Source: JBFMAI01 sp964462635 (GTDB lineage: Bacteria; Planctomycetota; Phycisphaerae; UBA1845; Fen-1342). From it: DNA of 17,600 bases. Positions 6,944-12,593 of the stretch are shown here, one piece after another. Under the pieces are notes generated by a model. That model had not been told where the DNA came from. It saw only the letters and a list, made by a program, of their open reading frames with translations, and did no database searches. The stretch's first letter is position 1; the number at the start of each line of letters is the position of its first letter. The stretch lies in contig CAYWYJ010000084.1 in assembly GCA_964462635.1 (NCBI GenBank), positions 1 to 17,600 of the forward strand, read 5' to 3'. Made by a program: the position numbers and the translations under genes.

Positions 6944-6976
6944 ACCCTCCCCCAACCCCTCCCTTAAAGGGAGGGG
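6944..6976. repeat. Outer right repeat C' of the DUF559 unit
   Basis: ACCCTCCCCCAACCCCTCCC, a short TTAAA centre, then GGGAGGGG. It is an inverted relative of repeat A (6295-6328) with a different centre. It ends 14 nt before the acyl-CoA dehydrogenase start, and the purine-rich edge (GGAGGGGAGTGAGAGGA) runs into that gene's ribosome binding site. Confidence 0.82.
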
Positions 6977-6990
6977 AGTGAGAGGACGCC

Positions 6991-8901
6991 ATGCCGAACT
7001 TCTTCACCGACAACGACGACATCCGTTTCCTCTTCGACCACCTCAACCTCGCCGAGGTCGCCCGCGTGCAGGAACGCGACTTCGCCGACGCCGAGGCGGG
7101 CGTCGATTACGCTCCGGCCGACGAGGCCGACGCCATCGACAACTACCGCCGCGTGCTCGACATCGTCGGCGACCTGGCGGGCAACACGATCGCCCCGCGG
7201 GCCGAGGAGATCGACCGCGCGGGCAACACCCTCAACGAGGACGGCACCGTCACCCTGCATCCGCTGGTCGCCGACAACCTCCGCCGCCTCGCCCAGGCCG
7301 ACCTGATGGGCTTCACCCTGCCCCGCAAGTACGGCGGCCTGAACTGCCCCAACCTCATCTACACGATGGCGATCGAGATGGTCAGCCGGGCCGACGTGTC
7401 GCTGATGAACATCTTCGGCCTCCAGGGCATCGCCGAGACGATCAACGCCTTCGCCGACGACGCGATCAAGGACGAATACCTGCCTCGGTTCGCCCGCGGC
7501 GAGGTCACCGGCGCGATGGTCCTGACCGAGCCGGACGCCGGCAGCGACCTCCAGGCCGTCCGCCTCAAGGCGGTCGAGGAGAATGGGCAGTGGTACCTCC
7601 GTGGCGTCAAGCGGTTCATCACCAACGGCTGCGGCGAGGTGCTGCTCGTGCTGGCCCGCAGCGAGCCCGACGTCAGCGACGGCCGCGGCCTGAGCCTGTA
7701 CGTCACCGACCGCAACCCGCGCGTCCGCGTGCGGCACCTGGAGCACAAGCTCGGCATCCACGGCTCGCCGACGTGCGAGCTGGTGTTCGATGAGTGCCCC
7801 GCGCGGCTCATCGGCCAACGGCAACGCGGCCTGATTACCTACGTCATGGCCCTGATGAACGGGGCCCGCGTCGGCATCGCCGCCCAGTCGCTCGGCGTCG
7901 CCGAGGCTGCCTACCGCCTGGCCCGCACGTACGCGAATTCGCGCAAGCAGTTCGGCGGGCCGATCGAGCGGCTGCCGGCGGTGGCCGAGATGATCACGGA
8001 CATGAAAATCCACCTGGAGGCGGCGCGGGCGCTCACGTATGAAACCAGCCGCATCTGTGACCTGGAGAACAACAACAACATCGTCCTGGAGTTCTATCCG
8101 CCGACCGACCCGGCCGAAGCCAAGGAGCGGAAGCAGCTCGCCAAGACGCTCAAGCGGCTCAACGGGATGCTGACGCCGATGGCGAAGTACTACGCCTCGG
8201 AAATGTGCGTGAAGCTCGCCGACACATGCATCCAGGTCCTCGGCGGCTCCGGCTACATGCAGGATTACCCCGCCGAGCGGTACCTCCGCGACGCCCGCAT
8301 CACGACGATCTACGAAGGCACGAGCCAGCTCCAGATCGTGGCGGCGGTCCGCGGCGTGTGCTCCGGGGCGTTCGAGAAGCGGGTGCTGGAGTTGGAAGAG
8401 GTCCAGTACGCCGACCCGTTGCTGGCCGAACTCAAGGAGAAGCTCCGCGAGGGCCGTTCACACGTGCTCAACGCGATCACGTTCGTGAAGGGGCAGGGGA
8501 CCGACTACCTCGACCTCGCCGGCCGCAAGCTGGTCGACGCGGCCATCGCGGTCCTCGTCGGCCACCTGTTCCTGCAACAGGCCGCCGGCGTCACACTCTC
8601 CGGCCCCGGCCTTGGGCGCGCGCCGGGGAGCGTCGGCGTCTCGCCGGCCATGGCGGCGGGCGCCGGCTCCAGTAGCGCCGGACCTCCGAGTCCGGCGTCC
8701 GTAGCGGCCGGGCTCTGCACCGGCCGTCTGGACGCCGCCACCCTGGCGGCCCTCCGCGACCGCAAGAAGCGCGTCGCCAAGCGCTTCATCGAAACGGAGC
8801 TGCCGAAGATCCGCCTCTACTGCGAAATGGTCCAATCCGGCGACAAGACGCCACTGGACGAATACGCCCTCCTGGCCGGCCCGGTGCCGGCGAAGGAGTG
8901 A
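6991..8901 (+). CDS. Acyl-CoA dehydrogenase, long form with C-terminal extension and repeat insert
   Basis: The protein (636 residues) oxidises acyl-CoA to enoyl-CoA with FAD and should pass electrons to the EtfAB pair encoded upstream. The flavin/substrate motif VLTEPDAGSD lies at residues 177-186, followed by RGVKRFITNG, the C-terminal helical domain with ARTYANSRKQFGGPI, and the catalytic-base motif IYEGTSQLQ with Glu442. VLGGSGYMQDYPAERYLRDA is typical. The C-terminal extension after about residue 460 places it among the 580-610-residue members rather than the 380-residue short-chain type. Residues about 538-580 (GRAPGSVGVSPA...PASVAAGLCTG) are low-complexity and encoded by hairpin repeats, so the parent protein was about 595 residues. 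The start is ATG 6991 with AGAGGA just upstream. The exact substrate cannot be read from sequence. Confidence 0.93.
   Translation: MPNFFTDNDDIRFLFDHLNLAEVARVQERDFADAEAGVDYAPADEADAIDNYRRVLDIVGDLAGNTIAPRAEEIDRAGNTLNEDGTVTLHPLVADNLRRLAQADLMGFTLPRKYGGLNCPNLIYTMAIEMVSRADVSLMNIFGLQGIAETINAFADDAIKDEYLPRFARGEVTGAMVLTEPDAGSDLQAVRLKAVEENGQWYLRGVKRFITNGCGEVLLVLARSEPDVSDGRGLSLYVTDRNPRVRVRHLEHKLGIHGSPTCELVFDECPARLIGQRQRGLITYVMALMNGARVGIAAQSLGVAEAAYRLARTYANSRKQFGGPIERLPAVAEMITDMKIHLEAARALTYETSRICDLENNNNIVLEFYPPTDPAEAKERKQLAKTLKRLNGMLTPMAKYYASEMCVKLADTCIQVLGGSGYMQDYPAERYLRDARITTIYEGTSQLQIVAAVRGVCSGAFEKRVLELEEVQYADPLLAELKEKLREGRSHVLNAITFVKGQGTDYLDLAGRKLVDAAIAVLVGHLFLQQAAGVTLSGPGLGRAPGSVGVSPAMAAGAGSSSAGPPSPASVAAGLCTGRLDAATLAALRDRKKRVAKRFIETELPKIRLYCEMVQSGDKTPLDEYALLAGPVPAKE
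8601..8730. repeat. Composite hairpin-repeat insert inside acyl-CoA dehydrogenase gene
   Basis: About 130 nt of joined repeat modules: a GGCGTCTCGCC hairpin near 8635 (encoding VGVSPA), the 31-nt palindrome at 8669-8699 identical to 853-883, and GTAGCGGCCGGGCTC... at 8700-8727, nearly the same as the module in etfB near 4636. It is in frame, has no stop, and lies in the C-terminal extension away from the active site. Confidence 0.85.
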
Positions 8902-9178
8902 AGCGCTTCACGTTGGCCGCCTCGACGCTGCATGCCGACGCGTTTGGCGCGTCGACCTGGCCGTCGGTTTGACCTGAGCCTGTGCCTTTCCCACTACTCG
9001 GGGGCTCGACGAGCTTCCATTCAAACATGGTCTTGTAGTCCTCGTAGCACTCCTCACATACCCAACGGTATCGGTCAGGTGTGGCATACCCCACGTGGAG
9101 GTCTTCGGCTCCCTCTGAGAACGTCGCCCAGCAGAACTCGCAGTGATCATGATCCCATCGCTTTCGTTGGACGCTTGA
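8902..9178 (-). pseudogene. Two-CxxC zinc-ribbon-like small protein, 5' end missing
   Basis: On the minus strand, 9003-9157 encodes about 52 residues with strong protein character: WDHDHCEFCWATF, then LHVGYATPDRYRWVCEECY and EDYKTMFEWKLVE. I recognise this as a conserved small bacterial protein pattern (HDHCEFCW...GY...W.CE.C..D...MF.W) of unknown function. CEFC and CEEC are two CxxC knuckles suited to binding zinc. No ATG, GTG or TTG occurs in frame between residue W at 9157 and the REP-like array that starts at 9232. The open frame continues through translated repeats to 9394, and at the other end to 8786 inside the dehydrogenase gene. I read this as a gene whose 5' end was lost or replaced by repeats; an unrecognised start is possible. 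The limits given are approximate. Confidence 0.5.
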
Positions 9179-9231
9179 TGTCCCCGGAAATCCGTGAAGA
9201 ACCGCTTTTTCCTTGGCGGATCTGCGGGAGT

Positions 9232-9346
9232 GGGAGGGCGAAGCTCCCGCTGAGCCGTCCTGCCAAGTAGCCGGCGGGAGGGCGAAGCTCCTGCTGAGCC
9301 GTCCTGCCAAGTAGCCGGCGGGAGGGCGAAGCTCCTGCTGAGCCGT
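9232..9346. repeat. REP-like array of 44-bp units
   Basis: GGGAGGGCGAAGCTC starts at 9232, 9276 and 9320, an exact 44-bp period. Each is followed by C(C/T)GCTGAGCCGT, and the first two also by CCTGCCAAGTAGCCGGC. Copies 2 and 3 are almost identical and copy 1 differs slightly. The units have no variable spacers. The array lies between the zinc-ribbon fragment and the 3' end of lpxI. Confidence 0.88.
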
Positions 9347-9360
9347 TTGGCGGTGGGGCG

Positions 9361-9388
9361 ACGGCTCGGCAGGAGCCTCGCCGTCCCT
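9361..9388. repeat. Inverted copy of the REP-like unit
   Basis: ACGGCTCGGCAGGAGCCTCG and the following CCGTCCCT are an inverted relative of the GGGAGGGCGAAGCTCCTGCTGAGCCGT core of the 44-bp array. Together they can fold into a large stem 3' of lpxI. It resembles the element at 3759-3785. Confidence 0.75.
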
Positions 9389-9410
9389 TCGCACGACTGT
9401 GAATACCCGC

Positions 9411-10295
9411 TCAGGTCAGCGCGGGGGACGGCGGAGGCGCATCCGAACGGCCGAGCACCGCGATGCGGTAGCGGGTCGCGAGGTCCACAAGCCGCTCGCG
9501 TTCCAGCACCAGCGTCCGGCCGGCCTCGACGACCAGACCCGCGGCCCGGGCCCGGTGCAGGTTCTCGATCGTCCGCGGCCCGATCGTCGGCACGTCAAAC
9601 CGCATGTCCTGGTCGGGCTTGGCCACTTTCACCAGCGTCCAGCCGCCCGCCGGGCAAAGCTGCCCGGCCCGCTCGATGAGGCGGTCGGTCCCCTCGATGG
9701 CCTCAACCGCGATGATCTCGCGCTCCTTCACCGCGACCGCTTGCCCGATGTCCAGCCGGGCGATTTCCTTAACGAGCGGCCAGGCGAAGTCGGCGTCGTC
9801 GAGGACGCGGCGGGGCGGCTCGAACGGCGTCAGCAGGCCGACCGGCGCCAGGGCCTGCGGGCAGTATTTCGTGGAGTCGATCAATGTCAGCCCTCGCCGC
9901 CCCAACTCGTCCGCGACCGCCCGCAGCAGCGTGTCATTCCGCTTGTCGCGGGCGTGGAAGTACCACACGCGGACGCTGGTCCAGTCCGGCAGATATTGTA
10001 ACCACTGGCGCCAGCGCGGGCCGGCGAACATCTCCGCCTTGCGGACCCGCCCGGCAAGGACCACCTCGCGGCAGCCGGCGCGCTTCAGCACTCGAATCCA
10101 GCGGCCGAGCTGGACGATGCCGCGCCAGCAGAAGGTGTCGGCCAGCTCCCGCAGCGTCGGGTCGGCACAGCCGCGCAGGGCCACGACCGCAACGCGGCGC
10201 CCCGTGGCCCGCGCCCCGCGCGCGACGAGCTTTGGCAACTCCCCCTCGCCGGCGATAAGACCCAAGGGGCTCACGTCCAATCGGCTGCCTTGCAT
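9411..10295 (-). CDS. lpxI: UDP-2,3-diacylglucosamine pyrophosphatase LpxI
   Basis: LpxI hydrolyses UDP-2,3-diacylglucosamine to lipid X and UMP in lipid A synthesis, replacing LpxH in some bacteria. The 294-residue product has the family's N-terminal LGLIAGEGELPKLVARGAR, the central VVLAGRVRK, and the C-terminal catalytic domain with EAIEGTDRLIERAG, VKVAKPDQDMRFDVPTIGP and TIENLHRA. The conserved acidic residues D230 and D234 are in the last block; one is likely the catalytic/metal Asp known in this family (my assignment). The frame is open upstream to an ATG at 10394, but family similarity begins at LGLIAGEG, so I chose ATG 10295. There is no good Shine-Dalgarno next to either. It stands alone on the minus strand, divergent from the cyclophilin-like gene, with a REP-like array at its 3' end. 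It implies a diderm envelope with lipid A. Confidence 0.92.
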   Translation of the reverse strand: MQGSRLDVSPLGLIAGEGELPKLVARGARATGRRVAVVALRGCADPTLRELADTFCWRGIVQLGRWIRVLKRAGCREVVLAGRVRKAEMFAGPRWRQWLQYLPDWTSVRVWYFHARDKRNDTLLRAVADELGRRGLTLIDSTKYCPQALAPVGLLTPFEPPRRVLDDADFAWPLVKEIARLDIGQAVAVKEREIIAVEAIEGTDRLIERAGQLCPAGGWTLVKVAKPDQDMRFDVPTIGPRTIENLHRARAAGLVVEAGRTLVLERERLVDLATRYRIAVLGRSDAPPPSPALT

Positions 10296-10628
10296 CCAAC
10301 AGAACGTACAACAGACCCTCCGCGGGGGCGTCACGGACTTGCCGCGGGCGCGCGGGCGCCCGGCGTCCAGCACCGGTCGCCCTGCGCGCGCCATGGTACG
10401 GCAACTGCGTACGGGCGCAAACAGGTACCGGGCCGCCAGCCGCGCGACTCTCGTGGCACCTCGATCGGGCTCTGGGGATCAGGTTGCCCCAAGGCGCGCT
10501 TCCTGGCGTTGACCGGTTCGTGCCGATAGGATGTGCGTGCTCCGTCGGGCCGGCTGGCGGGAGTTTCACGTCGCGCGGGGTGCCGGCCGCCGGGGCGGGC
10601 CAGATGTCGAACTGGTGAGGGTGGGAAC
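10296..10628. other. Divergent intergenic region, no gene seen
   Basis: The 333 nt between the divergent lpxI and cyclophilin-like genes should hold both promoters. I see no convincing coding signal. TTGACC at 10509-10514 and TAGGAT at 10527-10532 are promoter-like words but only 12 bp apart, so I do not call a promoter. Confidence 0.5.
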
Positions 10629-10970
10629 ATGACACGTCTCCGCGTCACGCTGGGCAAGTTGGTGGTCACGGTCAAGCTGAACTCGTCGCGGACCGCGCGA
10701 CAGGTCGCCGACGCCCTGCCGATCGAATCCACGGCGCAGCGTTGGGGCGACGAGGTGTATTTCGGCATCGGCGTGGAGGCCCCGGAAGAAGAGGCGCGGG
10801 CGGAGGTCCCCTCGGGGACCGTCGCCTATTGGCCCCCGGGCAAAGCGTTGTGCCTCTTCTTCGGGCAGACGCCGTACAGCCCCGTCAACGTCGTCGGCGA
10901 AGTCGAGGGCGATCCGCGCGTGCTGGCCCAAGTCACGGACGGGCAGCCGGTGCGCGTGGAGCGGGCTTGA
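10629..10970 (+). CDS. Cyclophilin-like fold protein
   Basis: The 113-residue product resembles the small cyclophilin-like family (DUF369/TM1367 type): an N-terminal strand TRLRVTLGKLVVTVKL, RTARQVADALPIES, WGDEVYFGIGV, then the most typical block VPSGTVAYWPPGKALCLFFG, followed by SPVNVVGEV. The family has a cyclophilin beta-barrel fold but is not known to be a prolyl isomerase; its role is unknown. The open frame extends back to 10533 but that part is basic and atypical. I chose ATG 10629 because GAGG at 10617-10620 lies 8 nt upstream and the family similarity begins here. The O-methyltransferase follows after 108 bp on the same strand and may be co-transcribed. Confidence 0.85.
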   Translation: MTRLRVTLGKLVVTVKLNSSRTARQVADALPIESTAQRWGDEVYFGIGVEAPEEEARAEVPSGTVAYWPPGKALCLFFGQTPYSPVNVVGEVEGDPRVLAQVTDGQPVRVERA

Positions 10971-11078
10971 GCGCGGCGACGGCGGCGTTGCCGCGTTGGC
11001 GCGACCCGGCTACGCTGGGCAGCCGCGGCGTCGCGCTGTTCGCGTGGCCCCGCGGCGAGCCCCGACCGAGACCACCCG

Positions 11079-12077
11079 ATGAGCATGTGGAACGCCGACA
11101 CGATCCTGGGGGTAGCCCGGAACTTCATGGAATGCCGCGTCCTGCTGAGCGCGGCCGAACTGGACCTGTTCACGCTGCTGGCGCGGACGCCGCTGGACGC
11201 CCCCGCGGTCACCCGGCACCTGGCCGGCGACGAGCGCGCCGTAACGATCCTGCTCGACGCGTTGGCTGCGATGGGTCTGCTGCACAAGACCGGCGGCCGG
11301 TACCAGTGCGAGCCGGCCATCGCGGCGCTGCTGGCCGCTGACGCGCCGAGCTCGGTGCTGCCGATGGTCCTGCACTCCGCCGGTTTGTGGCCGGCGTGGT
11401 CGGAACTGACCGGAATGGCACGGGGCGATGACGCCGCCCGGCGCCGGGCCCTGGCGCCGCGGCCCGCGGGGCACCAGCGGGCATTCATCGGGGCGATGCA
11501 CGTCGTCGCGGGGCCGCGGGCCGCGGGGATCGTCGCCGCGGCCGACCCCGGCGCCGCGCGGACGCTGTTGGACGTGGGCGGGGCGTCGGGCACGTACGTG
11601 ATCGCGTTTCTGCGTGCCGCGCCCACGATGCGGGCCACCCTGTTTGACCTGCCCGAGGTCATTGAGCTGGCCCGCGAGCGGCTGCAAGCCGAGGGCCTGC
11701 TTGAGCGCGTGCGCCTCGCGGCCGGGGACTTCTACGTCGATGAGTTGCCCGGCGGCCACGATCTGGCCCTGCTGTCGGCCATCATTCACCAGAACAGCCG
11801 CCCCCAGAACGTCGATCTGTACCGCAAAGTGGCCCGGGCCCTGGTTCCCGGCGGCCGGCTGCTCATCCGCGACCACGTCATGAGCCCCGACCGGACCGCG
11901 CCGCGCGAGGGGGCCGTTTTCGCGGTCAACATGCTCGTCCGCACCGAAGGCGGCAACACGTACACCTTCGACGAGATTCGCGACGATCTGCACGCCGCCG
12001 GCTTCGAGCGCGTCCGCTTGATCCAGCGCGGCGATGGGATGACGGGCTTGGTGGAGGCCTTCGTGCCGGCGAAGTGA
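11079..12077 (+). CDS. SAM-dependent O-methyltransferase (Methyltransf_2-like)
   Basis: The 332-residue product has an N-terminal winged-helix dimerisation part (residues about 8-80: LLSAAELDLFTLLA, LLDALAAMGLLHKTGGRYQ) and a C-terminal Rossmann methyltransferase domain. SAM motif I is LLDVGGASGTY with D165, G167, G168 and G171; then FDLPEVIELARERL, GDFYVDELPGGHDLALLSAIIH, and ALVPGGRLLIRDHVM. This is the arrangement of the hydroxyindole/small-molecule O-methyltransferases. Where many members have a catalytic His in an H-D-W motif, this one has IIHQNSRPQN, so the His is present but the next residues differ. The substrate is unknown. ATG 11079 and ATG 11085 are both possible; neither has a strong Shine-Dalgarno. 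The BFD-like gene begins 60 bp downstream. Confidence 0.88.
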   Translation: MSMWNADTILGVARNFMECRVLLSAAELDLFTLLARTPLDAPAVTRHLAGDERAVTILLDALAAMGLLHKTGGRYQCEPAIAALLAADAPSSVLPMVLHSAGLWPAWSELTGMARGDDAARRRALAPRPAGHQRAFIGAMHVVAGPRAAGIVAAADPGAARTLLDVGGASGTYVIAFLRAAPTMRATLFDLPEVIELARERLQAEGLLERVRLAAGDFYVDELPGGHDLALLSAIIHQNSRPQNVDLYRKVARALVPGGRLLIRDHVMSPDRTAPREGAVFAVNMLVRTEGGNTYTFDEIRDDLHAAGFERVRLIQRGDGMTGLVEAFVPAK

Positions 12078-12137
12078 CCGCGCGCCGCCGGAGTAGGCGC
12101 GAGGCCGGGACGCGAGCCACGCCGCAAGGGTCGGTGC

Positions 12138-12374
12138 ATGGGCACGACGCGCTGCGACTGCAAGGAACTCAGCTTTGTCGCGCTGCGCGCCTACGCGCGG
12201 CGGCATGGCATCACGGATATCGAGGAACTGATCCGCCGGACGGGCTGCTGCACGGGCTGCGGGACTTGCCGCCCGCATCTGGAGGAGTTTCTGCGCACGG
12301 GGCAGGTCCGTTACGGTGACCAGACCTTTCGGCTCCCCGACATTGACCCGCCTGCAGATCCGACGAAAACGTGA
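12138..12374 (+). CDS. BFD-like [2Fe-2S]-binding domain protein
   Basis: The 78-residue product has the cysteine pattern of bacterioferritin-associated-ferredoxin-like domains: C6-x-C8 near the N-terminus, then C41-x2-C44 in TGCGTCRPHLEEFL, after the helix GITDIEELIRRTG. Two more cysteines, C37 and C38, precede the second pair and are not part of the usual four. The size fits a stand-alone BFD-like protein (60-90 residues). Such proteins carry electrons in iron release from bacterioferritin or act as modules of larger redox enzymes; no bacterioferritin gene is in the window. The start ATG 12138 has AAGGG at 12126-12130. The C-terminus (PPADPTKT) is short and polar. It may be co-transcribed with the methyltransferase. 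Confidence 0.88.
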   Translation: MGTTRCDCKELSFVALRAYARRHGITDIEELIRRTGCCTGCGTCRPHLEEFLRTGQVRYGDQTFRLPDIDPPADPTKT

Positions 12375-12379
12375 GCAGG

Positions 12380-12405
12380 CGCACGCTGCTCCCCGGGGGG
12401 CAACT
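12380..12405. repeat. Direct repeat, left copy
   Basis: CGCACGCTGCTC-CCGGGGGG-AACT with one variable base and one extra base. It recurs at 12505-12528, flanking a palindrome. It starts just after the BFD-like stop codon. Confidence 0.65.
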
Positions 12406-12434
12406 ACATCAGCGTGCGCAATGTCGCGACAACC

Positions 12435-12485
12435 GTACCGCAAGGCTCTGCCTTGCGACTGCGGCAAGGCGGAGCCTTGCCGTAC
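12435..12485. repeat. Large palindrome (KALPC/GEPC-type repeat)
   Basis: The 23-nt arms 12435-12457 and 12463-12485 are inverted copies with three mismatches (GTAC-GCAAGGCTC-GCCTTGC), with a 5-nt loop. Each arm is also self-complementary. It has no T-run, so it is not called a terminator. It lies between the two direct repeats. Confidence 0.82.
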
Positions 12486-12504
12486 GACCCGCCGCGCGGC
12501 TCCG

Positions 12505-12539
12505 CGCACGCTGCTCGCCGGGGGGAACTGCGTTAGAAT
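12505..12539 (+). promoter_or_regulatory. Direct repeat right copy overlapping a candidate promoter
   Basis: 12505-12528 repeats 12380-12405. TAGAAT at 12534-12539 is a good -10 (5 of 6), 54 bp before the start of the TPR membrane protein. The -35 would fall in CTGCTC/GCTCGC within the repeat and is weak. Confidence 0.35.
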
Positions 12540-12593
12540 CCTGCCGGCGCCGAAACGCCCCGCATCGTGGCGTCGGCGCCGCGCAGGACCATT

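Noticed and set aside
9232..9346. CRISPR-like regular repeats
   Set aside because: The 44-bp period is entirely repeat with no variable spacers, and no cas gene is present. It is a REP-like tandem array.
8786..9394. Full 202-residue minus-strand protein including the zinc-ribbon core
   Set aside because: Its first third is translated REP-like repeats and its last part overlaps the dehydrogenase gene. Only the central 52 residues look like real protein.
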